Positions 23,198 to 31,585 of a DNA stretch of 64,000 nt are shown here, one piece after another; positions within the stretch are counted from its first letter, which is position 1; every line of letters begins with the position of its first letter. The position numbers were made by a program, and so were the translations under genes. The stretch lies in contig NZ_BBUY01000003.1 in the NCBI RefSeq assembly GCF_001590865.1, positions 317,846-381,845 of the forward strand, written 5' to 3'. Below the pieces are notes generated by a model that saw only the letters and a program-made list of their open reading frames with translations, was not told the DNA's origin and searched no databases. The DNA comes from Streptomyces sp. NBRC 110611 (GTDB taxonomy: Bacteria; Actinomycetota; Actinomycetes; Streptomycetales; Streptomycetaceae).

Positions 23198-23770
23198 CTA
23201 TCTGTGCAGGCGCTCACGCGCGAACTGGGCGAAGATGTCCGCGGGCGACGCCGGGGCGGATGCCCCGCCGCCCTGGGTGGGGTCGGGCAGGGGCCGGCGG
23301 GGGCCGGTGATCTTGGCGGCGATGCGCTCCGCTCGCTGCATGACCTCGTCCTCGGAGGAGCCGGTCAGGAACTCCAAGAGGTCGTCGGGGATGCCGTGGG
23401 CGCGGGCGGCGCGCTCGCGCCACAGGTCGGCCTCGGCCCGTGTGCGGGCGCCAAGGGCCTCCTCGTACTGCTCTTCGAGGGACCGGGCGCGGGCTTCGAG
23501 GTCGGGGTAGCGGGTGGCGAGGTCGCTGTTGCGCTTGGCACGGCGTTCCCAGTCACGGGCACGGCGCTTCCACCGCGTGAGCTCGTCCGTCCCGCCTTCG
23601 TCCTGGTCGTCGTCAGCGGGGTCGTGCTGCTCGGCAGGTAGGGCATCGGCGGAGGTGTCGGGGCCTGTGCCGCCCGGGGCCGCGGTGGGAGGGGACGAAG
23701 TGACGCCAACGGCTTCAGCTCCGTTGGCGAGGGTGCTTGCGGCGGCCGTGGTGGCGGTGGTGTCGGACAC
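23198..23770 (-). CDS. Capsid scaffolding protein
   Basis: 190 residues: a disordered, acidic Ala/Thr/Pro-rich N-terminus, a long coiled coil (ELTRWKRRARDWERRAKRN to ARTRAEADLWRERAARAHG, about 65-135) and a C-terminal helix that would bind capsid protein. Composition and position before the capsid gene are typical. Confidence 0.85.
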   Translation of the reverse strand: MSDTTATTAAASTLANGAEAVGVTSSPPTAAPGGTGPDTSADALPAEQHDPADDDQDEGGTDELTRWKRRARDWERRAKRNSDLATRYPDLEARARSLEEQYEEALGARTRAEADLWRERAARAHGIPDDLLEFLTGSSEDEVMQRAERIAAKITGPRRPLPDPTQGGGASAPASPADIFAQFARERLHR

Positions 23771-23888
23771 GGGGTTCGCTCCCTTTCCGGGCGCATCGCC
23801 GGCTCCGTTGCGGTGCGCGGCGTAGTGGGCATGGCGAGTGCGCCCGTCCCCGTTGCGGGGATCAGCGCGCGGGTGGTGCGGTCGAGCG

Positions 23889-24797
23889 TTACGAGGCAGC
23901 GGGTGCCGTGCTGTCGTCGTCGGCCGCCTGCTGGCGCTGCTCGGCGAGGTGGCGGCGCCAGTCGGCGAGGGTGCCGCCGCTCGCGCGCCACTGGCGTTCG
24001 AGTTCTTCGGCTTCCTCGCGTCCGGGCCATGCGTCGGCGTTGAAGATGGGGACGGCGACGCAGGAACAGCCGTCGTGGTACGGCTCGTTCTCGCCGTCGC
24101 GGTTCAGCGCGGCGGACGCGTTCTTGTAGACCGCGCCACGGCTGACGAGCATCAGGCAGAACGCACACGGGTTCGCCGACAGGGCGCGGCGGGCGTAGCC
24201 GAGGGCGGCGGGGTCGTGGCGGGCGGCGTCCACGATGGCTTCGCGGCCGGCGTCGCGGGCGTGCCGCTCGGCGATGCGTACCGCGCGCTCGGTCGTGGTC
24301 TCTGGGGGCCGCTCGCCCTCGTCGAGGGTATTGAGCTGGGCGCGCAAGAGGCGGTAGGCGGCGGCCACGGTGCGCGGCGGGTAGTTGCGTCGTGGCACCT
24401 CCGGGCTTTCGTCACGGCCGCCGTCGACCGCCGCGAGCCTGTTGCGCGGGGCTGTTTCCTCACGCTGTGACGGATCCCGTGCGGAATCCGGCTCGGCCGT
24501 ATCGTCCTGGCGTGACGCATCCGTCTCCGTGGTGTCCGGGGTTGTTGCGTCACGGCGTGAGGTTTCCCCGCTGCGGGTCGGGGTGAGCTGGGCGCGGCGC
24601 TGGGCGGCGTAGAAGTCGGCGGCGAGCTGCCAGGACTCGACGCGCGCCCGGTAGATCGCGGGGTAGGAGGCTTCGAGGAAAGCGGCCCACTGCGCATCGC
24701 TCGGCCGTCCGCGCAGCGAGCGGACGAGCGGGGCCAGCACGGCGCGCAGCGCGGCCGTGATCGTGTTCTGTCGGCTCCGGTATTCCTCGGGCCTCAC
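23889..24797 (-). CDS. MuF-like minor head protein
   Basis: 302 residues from GTG 24797, overlapping the portal stop (GTGA). The C-terminal part has SANPCAFCLMLVSRGAVYK and YHDGCSCVAVPIF, the Cys/His pattern of MuF/gp7-like head morphogenesis proteins. The middle is polar and low-complexity (many Thr, Asp, Arg). The longer frame to 25463 lies inside the portal gene and is not used. Confidence 0.82.
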   Translation of the reverse strand: MRPEEYRSRQNTITAALRAVLAPLVRSLRGRPSDAQWAAFLEASYPAIYRARVESWQLAADFYAAQRRAQLTPTRSGETSRRDATTPDTTETDASRQDDTAEPDSARDPSQREETAPRNRLAAVDGGRDESPEVPRRNYPPRTVAAAYRLLRAQLNTLDEGERPPETTTERAVRIAERHARDAGREAIVDAARHDPAALGYARRALSANPCAFCLMLVSRGAVYKNASAALNRDGENEPYHDGCSCVAVPIFNADAWPGREEAEELERQWRASGGTLADWRRHLAEQRQQAADDDSTAPAAS

Positions 24798-26176
24798 GCG
24801 GCCGCCGCCCCGCCCTCGTCGGATGTACCACCGCCTGTGGCGGCGAGGTATCTGACGGCGGGGTCGGCGTCGGTCATGGCGCGGAGCCGGGCGCGGTACT
24901 GCGGGGAGTAGCCGAGCTGTTCCCACGCCGCTTCGACGGGGAGGATCCCCGTGGCCACGAGTTTCGTCACGGCGTCCGCGCGTGCTGCAACCGTCGGGGT
25001 CGCGGCGTCGCGCCAGACGGTTTCCATCCCCGCCGCGCCCGTGGTGTCGAGTCCTTCGACGAGCAGGGCGAGCCGCATCACGCGTTCCCACCCGCCGCCG
25101 AAAGCGCGCTGTTTGCGCTCCGCGCGCTTGATCAGCCGTGCCTCGGACGAGCGGATCGCATCCGCCGAGGCGGGGTTGTCCGTGGACATCCCCAGGTAGT
25201 AAGGCGGGAGGCCGGTGACGGAGGCGACGAGCTTGGCGTAGAGGTTCATGACCTCCACGAAGTTCCGCAGGTCGGCGGACGGGAACTGGCCGGCCTTGGC
25301 GTCGTCGTTCGCCAGCATGAGGAAACGGCCCACATACGCTTCCCATGCAGGGAGGGGGTTGCCGTGGGCATCCTGGAAGTCCTGCTGGCTCGCGCCGAGT
25401 ACGTACCGCTGCGGGACCGCCAGCATCTCTTGGGCGCCCTGCAGATTGGTCAGCGAACGGCACGCGGCGTCCGTCAGCGCCATCACGTCGCGCATCTCGC
25501 TCGCGCCGGACCGCTCACCCGCGCGCCCACGGTTGGTCAGCATCTCCACCAGGGGGCGGCCGAGGTTGTGCACGTCCTCACCGCTCACGTTCCACCGGCC
25601 TCCGTTCTTTACGCGTTCGAGCGAGACCGTACGGTCGGGCAGATAGAGGCGGGCGGCGTACGGCGGCTTGGTGGGGTGGCTGTCGCGGTCGTGGGGCTCG
25701 TCCTCGGGCTCCTCGGCAAGCACGCGAAGCGCGGCGGTGATCTGGCGGGTGTAGGGGTCGAAGTCGGCTGCCATGTGGCGGGCGGACTCCACCCGGATCA
25801 CGGGTGTGGCCGCCGCGTCGAGCGGAGTGCCGACGGTGACGTAGGCACGCCCGTAGATCAGGGCGTCGAGGTGGGCCAGCTGGCTTTCCTCGTCGAGGTC
25901 ATTGGCCTGCCACCACTGCCACAGCCGGTCGTCGGCGTCCGCCGATCCTTCGAGCCGGAACCCTTCCACGTCCAGCCGCTCTTCGAGCGCATCGACATAC
26001 AGGGCCGGCCAGTTGACTACCGTCGACAGCTGCCGCATCTCGGGCGGAAGGGCGAGCCCGATGGACGCGAGCCGGACCCGACCCTCGTAATAGCGGTCGA
26101 GGCGGGATCGGGTGTGGGCGCCGCTGGTCAGCTTGCGTTCGAGCCGGGCCACTGTGGCGGCGTAGTCGTCGGCCAT
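24794..26176 (-). CDS. Portal protein
   Basis: 460 residues of the SPP1 gp6-like portal family: RYYEGRVRLASIGLALPPEM at the N-terminus, a central VGRFLMLANDDAKAGQFPSADLRNF and the stem/crown motif VTGLPPYYLGMSTDNPASADAIRSSEARL. It forms the ring for DNA packaging. Starts 23 bases after the large terminase. Confidence 0.93.
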   Translation of the reverse strand: MADDYAATVARLERKLTSGAHTRSRLDRYYEGRVRLASIGLALPPEMRQLSTVVNWPALYVDALEERLDVEGFRLEGSADADDRLWQWWQANDLDEESQLAHLDALIYGRAYVTVGTPLDAAATPVIRVESARHMAADFDPYTRQITAALRVLAEEPEDEPHDRDSHPTKPPYAARLYLPDRTVSLERVKNGGRWNVSGEDVHNLGRPLVEMLTNRGRAGERSGASEMRDVMALTDAACRSLTNLQGAQEMLAVPQRYVLGASQQDFQDAHGNPLPAWEAYVGRFLMLANDDAKAGQFPSADLRNFVEVMNLYAKLVASVTGLPPYYLGMSTDNPASADAIRSSEARLIKRAERKQRAFGGGWERVMRLALLVEGLDTTGAAGMETVWRDAATPTVAARADAVTKLVATGILPVEAAWEQLGYSPQYRARLRAMTDADPAVRYLAATGGGTSDEGGAAAA

Positions 26177-26199
26177 CGCTCCCCCTCTTCAGTTGGTGA

Positions 26200-27825
26200 T
26201 CAGCGGAGGACGATCACGCGCCGGTCTTTGCGGGTCGTGCCCTTGCCGTTCATGGTCAGGTCGTAGCGGGCCATCTCGGCGAGCAGGCAGGCGGCCCATC
26301 CGTCGACCTTGCGGCGGCTGCCGCGCCTGTCCTTGCCGAAGCTGATGCCGTACCGGTTGGGGCGGCGCCGGGCATTGAGGACGTGGCGGCGTAGCGTCAC
26401 GTCCCCGGCGTGACGGATCTTGCCGTCGCGTACGGCGCGCATGAGGCGTTCGTTGGCCAGGGTCGATTGGTACAGGCGCCCGCGCATGTCCCAGGCCACC
26501 GGGTTGCTCGTCGAGGCGCGGACTCGGACGGTCTCGCGGAAGTCGCGGCCCCAGGCGTCCACATAGCTTTCCCAGTGCTCGACGTCGGCGAAGAGACCAG
26601 CCACGTCGTACCGGTCGAACGCGTCCCGGACGGCGGTGTCCACGGCTTCGCGGTCGATCTCCCAGCCCTTGCCGTCGGGACCGTCGGGGCGTTCCCAGAT
26701 GCCGAGCGGGACGAACAGCCGGTCCTCGATGCGGCAGGCGACGAGCGCCGTGGCGTCGTCGCGGATGGAGCCGTCGAAGCCGAGGACGATGGTGTCCCCG
26801 TCGATCAGCTCCGCGTCGGTACGGCAGACATCCCACTCGTGTGGGGCGAAGAGTGCGTCATCCGCCGTGGCGACCTCGTTGAGGTAGAAGCGCCGTGCGT
26901 CGGCGGGGTCGGTGCTGGTGTCGTAGATCTCTTCCAACACGCGATCGATGCGCACCCATGGCGCGTCCCGGTACAGCCGCTTCAACGCGGCACGGACTTC
27001 GGCCTCGTCGGACAGATCCTTAACGGAGGCCTGCGGGTGGTAGCGCATGAGCCCTCCGAACTCCCTGCGGGACAGGGCCTGTTCGGCGTCCTCGGCGGTC
27101 TTCTCGGCAACGGAGTCCTCGCCGGGAACCCACGTGTTCGTGGTCTCGATGGACCGGCCATTCATCTTGCCGAGATTGCGGCGGATGGTGGCGGCGAGCT
27201 TGCGGCCCCCGTTGGACGGCAGCCACAAATGGGGCTCGTCGAGGACGGCCGCGGTGAGGCGCTGGCCCTCTCGGGAGGCCGCCGACGCGGTGACCGGCTC
27301 CAGCCTTCCCGCGCGAGTGCGGACACGGGTCAGGCCGATGTCGAGCCCGGGTATCGCGTGGGCGGCGTCGCCCTCGCGCAGCATCGCCAGGACGAGCGAC
27401 ATGGTGTTGTCTGTCTGGTCCTGGCTGACGGCGGCGAGCTGCACATGGGGCGAAGGGTGCGGCCGACCGACGGCCTCGCCTGCGGCGTCGAAGCCGTCGA
27501 ACACCACTTCCGCCGCAAGTTCGCAGCAGGACAGGGCGCTAGCGAGCGGGGACTTGCCGGCACCCTTGGGCATGACGACCTGGCCGCGGCGGAACAGCCA
27601 CGAGCCGTGGGAGTCGACGGCATACCACCAGGCGACCACGCGGGCTTGAGTGTCCGTCCACCGCCACGAATCGCCCGCCGCGCTGCCGTCCGGCTGTGCG
27701 AGGAACGTCTCGCCCCACGCGAGTACTCCCCACCCCAGGGTGGAGAGGCCGTAGTCGGTGGGCATGCCGATTGGTAGACCATCGGGGGCGAGCGGTATGC
27801 GTTGACCAGCGAGCGTGACGCGCAA
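26200..27825 (-). CDS. terL: Terminase large subunit
   Basis: 541 residues. The N-terminal ATPase has the Walker A variant VVMPKGAGKSP (about 85) and adenine-binding elements; the C-terminal nuclease includes VLGFDGSIRDDATALVAC with its metal-binding Asp. It pumps and cuts phage DNA. It begins 3 bases after the small terminase stop. Confidence 0.93.
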   Translation of the reverse strand: MRVTLAGQRIPLAPDGLPIGMPTDYGLSTLGWGVLAWGETFLAQPDGSAAGDSWRWTDTQARVVAWWYAVDSHGSWLFRRGQVVMPKGAGKSPLASALSCCELAAEVVFDGFDAAGEAVGRPHPSPHVQLAAVSQDQTDNTMSLVLAMLREGDAAHAIPGLDIGLTRVRTRAGRLEPVTASAASREGQRLTAAVLDEPHLWLPSNGGRKLAATIRRNLGKMNGRSIETTNTWVPGEDSVAEKTAEDAEQALSRREFGGLMRYHPQASVKDLSDEAEVRAALKRLYRDAPWVRIDRVLEEIYDTSTDPADARRFYLNEVATADDALFAPHEWDVCRTDAELIDGDTIVLGFDGSIRDDATALVACRIEDRLFVPLGIWERPDGPDGKGWEIDREAVDTAVRDAFDRYDVAGLFADVEHWESYVDAWGRDFRETVRVRASTSNPVAWDMRGRLYQSTLANERLMRAVRDGKIRHAGDVTLRRHVLNARRRPNRYGISFGKDRRGSRRKVDGWAACLLAEMARYDLTMNGKGTTRKDRRVIVLR

Positions 27826-27828
27826 CGG

Positions 27829-28221
27829 TCACACCCCCTTGACGTTCCCCCACCGGGCGCGGGCGGCGGCGCGTGCCTGCTCGGACACGAGGTTCTGCTT
27901 ACGCTGCGCGTCCGCCGGGGCATCGGGCAGCTTCAACGACTTCAGGAGCGCTGCCAGCACCGAGCGGTGTTGGCGCACTTCGGAGACGAGCGGGGAGGCG
28001 ACGAGCTGCCCCATGGACCCCTTGACCATCAACGGGGCGTCGGCCAGCTCGGCTTCGAGGCGTTCCACGATGTCGGCCTCACGGCATGCGTCGCCGAGGA
28101 TGCGCGCCTCATCGGGGCGCAGCTCGTACCGTTCGACGACCTCACGCCACAGACGGCGGCCGGCTGCACCGAGCTTCGCGGGCGGGCGCGGCTTGGCCCG
28201 CTCGGTGTCAAAACCGGCCAC
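27829..28221 (-). CDS. terS: Terminase small subunit
   Basis: About 130 residues from GTG 28221 (another GTG at 28230). P27-family pattern: KLGAAGRRLWREVVERYELRPDEARILGDACREADIVERLEAEL, then SEVRQHRSVLAALLKSLKLP. It recognises the packaging site and recruits the large subunit. The longer upstream frame lacks family character. Confidence 0.88.
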   Translation of the reverse strand: MAGFDTERAKPRPPAKLGAAGRRLWREVVERYELRPDEARILGDACREADIVERLEAELADAPLMVKGSMGQLVASPLVSEVRQHRSVLAALLKSLKLPDAPADAQRKQNLVSEQARAAARARWGNVKGV

Positions 28222-28362
28222 GGCGACCACCCCCAACCGGAGAACTGACTGGACTCCCCATCCCGTGATGCGGGTCACACCCTTTGTGCACTGGCAGAGC
28301 AGACCCCGGCCGCTGGCGCAGCCATCATCGGTTCCGGACACCACCGCCGACGGGAGACTCGG

Positions 28363-28872
28363 ATGCCTGTTCTGCGCCAGATCACTACATGCCCGATGCC
28401 GGCTGCCCACGCCGTCGAAGGCCGAAGCCGAAAGGCGGGGCGCGCGCTGGAGTATCAGGTGAAAGTGTGCACCCGGCACCGGTCACTCACGCAGGACTGG
28501 CCCGGACGACAGATCAGCCACGCACCAGACGGCCGGTGCGGAACCGTTCTCGATCACCGAGCCTACGAACAAGTGGTGCAGTCTCATGGCGACCAATGGA
28601 TCGGCCCTCTGACCACACAGCGCCTACGGGACTACGGCGGCGACGTTGCCGCCATGCTGCGTGCCGCCCACGACTGGCTGGCCGCTGTGTTTAAGGATCC
28701 CGAGATGCAGCGGTACGAGATTCACGGGGCTGTGGTGACGGCGCTCGATCACGCGGCGCGGCTGGCCGAGGCAGTCGCGTCGGGCCGTCTGGACCCCGAA
28801 ACTGGTAAGGCCCAGGTGTTGGCGGCGCTCGGCGTCGCCGAGACGATCGATGTCGTGTCACGAGGGGCGTAG
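28363..28872 (+). CDS. Hypothetical protein, plus strand, opposite the terminase operon
   Basis: 169 residues from ATG 28363, preceded by GGGAGA. The C-terminal two thirds look like a helical globular domain (WIGPLTTQRLRDYGGDVAAMLRAAHDW, DPEMQRYEIHGAVVTALDHAARLAEAVASG). The minus strand here has no credible frame. Not recognised; the N-terminal start is uncertain. Confidence 0.5.
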   Translation: MPVLRQITTCPMPAAHAVEGRSRKAGRALEYQVKVCTRHRSLTQDWPGRQISHAPDGRCGTVLDHRAYEQVVQSHGDQWIGPLTTQRLRDYGGDVAAMLRAAHDWLAAVFKDPEMQRYEIHGAVVTALDHAARLAEAVASGRLDPETGKAQVLAALGVAETIDVVSRGA

Positions 28873-29081
28873 CCTCACACGCCGCCTGACTCCGCAAACC
28901 CAAGGATGAGGACGAAGGCCGGGAAAACGCGACGGAACCGCACGCATGACGGGGACTGCTATGACGATGCGGTCTTCCCAAGATCACCGGGGTGGGGGGT
29001 CTCCCCCACGTTCCCGCTGGTCAGACGCGACTTGACCCCGATCCGTTAGGCGTATGCAGTGCATACGCCTTGGTCACGTGG
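28873..29081. other. Gap between HNH and terminase genes, candidate cos region
   Basis: No gene. It holds a 7-bp stem GTGGGGG/CCCCCAC (28992-28998, 29003-29009) and a perfect 11-bp palindrome (29048-29058 with 29060-29070). In phages with HNH plus P27-type terminase the packaging cos site normally lies here. The palindrome may also be the HNH gene terminator. Confidence 0.4.
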
Positions 29082-29432
29082 TCACTCGTCGCCGTCCGTG
29101 TGCTCGTCGTCCGGTCGCGGTGCGCGTCGGCGCTGTGCTGCGGGGTGCGGCTCGGTGGGTCGCTGCCGGGGCAGCTGCGCGCGGGACTTCGCAGCGGCCT
29201 TGCCGCCCTCGCTGCTCGACTTCGCGCGGTGGCACGGGTCCGAGTGGATGGCGGCGAGGTTGTCGGGTGAGTGGTCGTCGCCGGGGGTGATGTGGTCGAC
29301 CTGGTCTGCGCCGTGCTTGCCGCAGACGTGGCAGATGCCGTTGTCGCGACGGAGGATCGTGGCGCGCAGGATGGGCCAGTTCGGTGGCAGGCGCTTCGCG
29401 CGGTTGCTGGTGTCCCATGCCATGCGGGTCAC
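29082..29432 (-). CDS. HNH endonuclease
   Basis: 116 residues. ILRRDNGICHVCGKHGADQVDHITPGDDHSPDNLAAIHSDPCHRAKS is a full HNH motif with a CxxC zinc pair and the DHI catalytic core. The C-terminus is basic and disordered. Beside the terminase, HNH proteins assist cos cleavage in HK97-type phages. Confidence 0.93.
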   Translation of the reverse strand: MTRMAWDTSNRAKRLPPNWPILRATILRRDNGICHVCGKHGADQVDHITPGDDHSPDNLAAIHSDPCHRAKSSSEGGKAAAKSRAQLPRQRPTEPHPAAQRRRAPRPDDEHTDGDE

Positions 29433-29436
29433 CTCC

Positions 29437-29631
29437 TCACGGGTTGCGATTGTCGCCGGGCCACATGCCGGTTTGATCGTGGTGCCACTGGCTACAGATG
29501 CGGCGGGCGCGGTCGTCTCCGACGTGCTTTGTCAGGTGGCGGTGACAGCGGGTCCAGTCGCCGGGGGTACCCCAACGGATCTTCGCGGAGCCTTCGCCGG
29601 CCTTCCAGTAGCTCTCAAGGCTGTTGGTCAC
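29437..29631 (-). CDS. Small conserved phage protein (64 aa)
   Basis: 64 residues rich in Trp, His and Arg: NSLESYWKAGEGSAKIRWGTPGDWTRCHRHLTKHV...RRICSQWHHDQTG. Its Cys/His content could bind metal. It sits 4 bases before the HNH gene. Function unknown. Confidence 0.65.
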   Translation of the reverse strand: MTNSLESYWKAGEGSAKIRWGTPGDWTRCHRHLTKHVGDDRARRICSQWHHDQTGMWPGDNRNP

Positions 29632-29643
29632 GGTCGCGCTCCT

Positions 29644-29763
29644 TCACTGGCCGTGCGGGCCGCGCGGGATCTGGCGCATGAGGCGTTCGTACTCGCGGCG
29701 GCTGAGGTGGTAGCGCGGGTCCAGCTTGGGCTCGGTGCGTTGGGTGGTGGTCGTGGCAGTCAC
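29644..29763 (-). CDS. Very small hypothetical protein (39 aa)
   Basis: 39 residues from a GTG that overlaps the previous stop (GTGA): Thr-rich start then LDPRYHLSRREYERLMRQIPRG. The coupling and spacing to both neighbours support it. Function unknown. Confidence 0.5.
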   Translation of the reverse strand: MTATTTTQRTEPKLDPRYHLSRREYERLMRQIPRGPHGQ

Positions 29764-29951
29764 GTGGTGGCCTTCCTCGGCGGTGCCGGTTGGCCGGGTG
29801 CGGGGAGTTCGCGGAGGTCGTAGCGGACGTTCCCGCGGCCGGTGCCGTGCTGGGTGATGCGGCCCTCGTGTGCCCACCGGTAGACGGTGGCGGCGGGGCG
29901 GCGGCAGTAGGAGGCGGCTTCGTCGGGCCGTACGAGGATGGGGGCGCTCAA
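29760..29951 (-). CDS. Excisionase-like helix-turn-helix protein
   Basis: 63 residues of the HTH_17/MerR-like form: ILVRPDEAASYCRRPAATVYRWAHEGRITQHGTGRG then RYDLRELP. The start follows AAAGGAGGTT. In the early-late boundary it is more likely a transcription factor than the excisionase, which is at 39190. Confidence 0.75.
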   Translation of the reverse strand: MSAPILVRPDEAASYCRRPAATVYRWAHEGRITQHGTGRGNVRYDLRELPAPGQPAPPRKATT

Positions 29952-30109
29952 CGCGCGGAACCTCCTTTGGGAAAGGCGAATGGACCGCCTCTCGGGGGTA
30001 GAGGCGGCCCATTCTGGTCTGCGCGCGATGGGACGGTGTGCCGCTGTGCGGTGACACGTCTTGCGCTCGTATCCGAAGCTATTTTCACAGGGGCTGGATT
30101 GTCAACCCA

Positions 30110-30715
30110 TTACGCCGCCTCGGCGCCGATAGCCGGTTTCCTCATGGCGTCGGCGAGTTCGGCGAGTTGCGGTCCGCGCCATTGGGTGAAGCATGCACTG
30201 CAACGCGCGGTGAGGGTTGCTGGATTAGCCGTGATGCGTCCGCCGCACTCGCACGCGCCGAGCGGGACGCGAGGCGTGTCACCGTCGATGACGCGTTGGG
30301 CGCGGCTGTGAAGCCATGCGATCTCGTGGGCGAAGTCCCCGGCCGCCGGGTGGCGTTCGGCCGCCCATGGGAGGTTCACACGGAGCCGCTGAGCTGCGGT
30401 TGTAACGCGGTCGTGGGCGGTGCCCCACTGAGGCTGGTACCAGCCGAGGAGGTCGTACCAGTCGGTGACCCATGAGACGAGGATGTCGGGGATTCCGCCC
30501 GTGGCGGTGAGGTTGAGCGCGTCAATATTGCACGGCGCGGGAGCTTCTACGGCGGCGCTCTTTCCGGTGCTAGTCGGCTTTACGCCGATGATGCCCTCTA
30601 GCGTTCTGTAGAGCACGGGAATTTCGTCCAGTTGCTTACCCAAACGCTCTTCGCAGATATGGCACAGGCAGCGTTCACCGCGCACGCTCCTTGGACAGTT
30701 CTGGCAATCACTCAT
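30110..30715 (-). CDS. Protein with two zinc ribbons
   Basis: 201 residues. The N-terminal CQNC...CLCHIC and the C-terminal CECGGRITANPATLTARCSAC form two Cys4 ribbons around a helical centre. Common in Streptomyces phages as an uncharacterised early protein; single-strand nucleic-acid binding is possible. A GTG start at 30718 is equally likely. Confidence 0.7.
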   Translation of the reverse strand: MSDCQNCPRSVRGERCLCHICEERLGKQLDEIPVLYRTLEGIIGVKPTSTGKSAAVEAPAPCNIDALNLTATGGIPDILVSWVTDWYDLLGWYQPQWGTAHDRVTTAAQRLRVNLPWAAERHPAAGDFAHEIAWLHSRAQRVIDGDTPRVPLGACECGGRITANPATLTARCSACFTQWRGPQLAELADAMRKPAIGAEAA

Positions 30716-30820
30716 CACTCGTCACCCTTCGGCCATCCGTATTCGGTGATATCTGCGTAGTCCCCTTCAGTGAAGGGCTCGCCGACGTCGGGAAGCGCGG
30801 AGACGGAGCCCGAGCCGAAG

Positions 30821-31573
30821 TCACGCCGCGCTCCTCAACTGGCGCCGGAGGTCTGGGCCGTCGAGACGGACGATGCTGGCAGTCTGCGCGAGGCGGGATG
30901 CGAGACGGTCACCGAGACGGCTGACCAGGTCGGGCCCGCTCGGCCGGCCGGTCTCGTCGGGCGCGGCCCGGACGGGGAAGTTCGTGGTGACAACGAGCGG
31001 GAGGCACTGGTTGTAGCGCTCGTTGATGAGCCGGTAGGTGGCTTCCTCGGTCCACTCGGAGAGCTTCTCGGTGCCGAGGTCGTCGAGGAGCAGGAGCGGG
31101 ACGCGGCAGAGCCGTTTCAGTTCGTGCTCGGTGCCGTGTGCGCTGCCGCCGGGACGAAGCCGCCCGTACATGTCGGGGGCGGTGGTCGCGATCATCTCGA
31201 AGCGACGGGGTCCAGCCTCGGCGATGCGGCGCAGGGCGCCGTAGGCCTGGTGGGTCTTGCCGGTGCCGATGCTGCCGGTGAGGACGAGGAATCCGGCGTC
31301 ACGGATGTCGGTGGCGGCGCGATCAGCCCAGGCGAGCACATCGGGGTGGGTGGCGGTGGCCTCGCGGTAGCGGTGCGGGACGGCGGTACGCCAGCGGTTG
31401 AAAGCGAACGTGGCGCGCTGCCGGCGGTGGTACTCGGGGTGGCCGGGCTCGTCCGGAGTGGGCTCGTCCGAGAGCGGCGCGGCGGTGACGTCGGGGCAGT
31501 GCTCGGCGATGCCGGCCATGAGACGGGCGAGCAGGGAGGGCCGGTTCTGGGCGAGAGTCTGGGGTTCGGTCAT
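30821..31573 (-). CDS. DnaC-like helicase loader / AAA+ ATPase
   Basis: 250 residues. Walker A GSIGTGKTH (about 101-109), Walker B VPLLLLDDLGTE, then sensor motif VVTTNFPV and an arginine-rich C-terminus, as in IstB/DnaC-type loaders. It would load the host DnaB helicase at the phage origin. Follows the initiator gene in the same operon. Confidence 0.88.
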   Translation of the reverse strand: MTEPQTLAQNRPSLLARLMAGIAEHCPDVTAAPLSDEPTPDEPGHPEYHRRQRATFAFNRWRTAVPHRYREATATHPDVLAWADRAATDIRDAGFLVLTGSIGTGKTHQAYGALRRIAEAGPRRFEMIATTAPDMYGRLRPGGSAHGTEHELKRLCRVPLLLLDDLGTEKLSEWTEEATYRLINERYNQCLPLVVTTNFPVRAAPDETGRPSGPDLVSRLGDRLASRLAQTASIVRLDGPDLRRQLRSAA

Positions 31574-31585
31574 GGGACGGGCTCC

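Noticed and set aside
23889..25463. 524-residue frame suggesting a longer MuF-like protein
   Set aside because: The extra N-terminal part lies inside the portal gene in another frame and has no conserved sequence; the GTG at 24797 with the GTGA overlap is used.
28284..28694. Arg-rich plus-strand frame near the small terminase
   Set aside because: It has shadow-like composition and overlaps the more protein-like frame at 28363-28872.
30719..30823. Acidic frame (DFGSGSVSALPDVGEPF...EYGWPKGDE) after the DnaC-like gene
   Set aside because: The composition looks protein-like, but it has no usable start codon between the DnaC stop and its end; it may be a decayed gene or chance.
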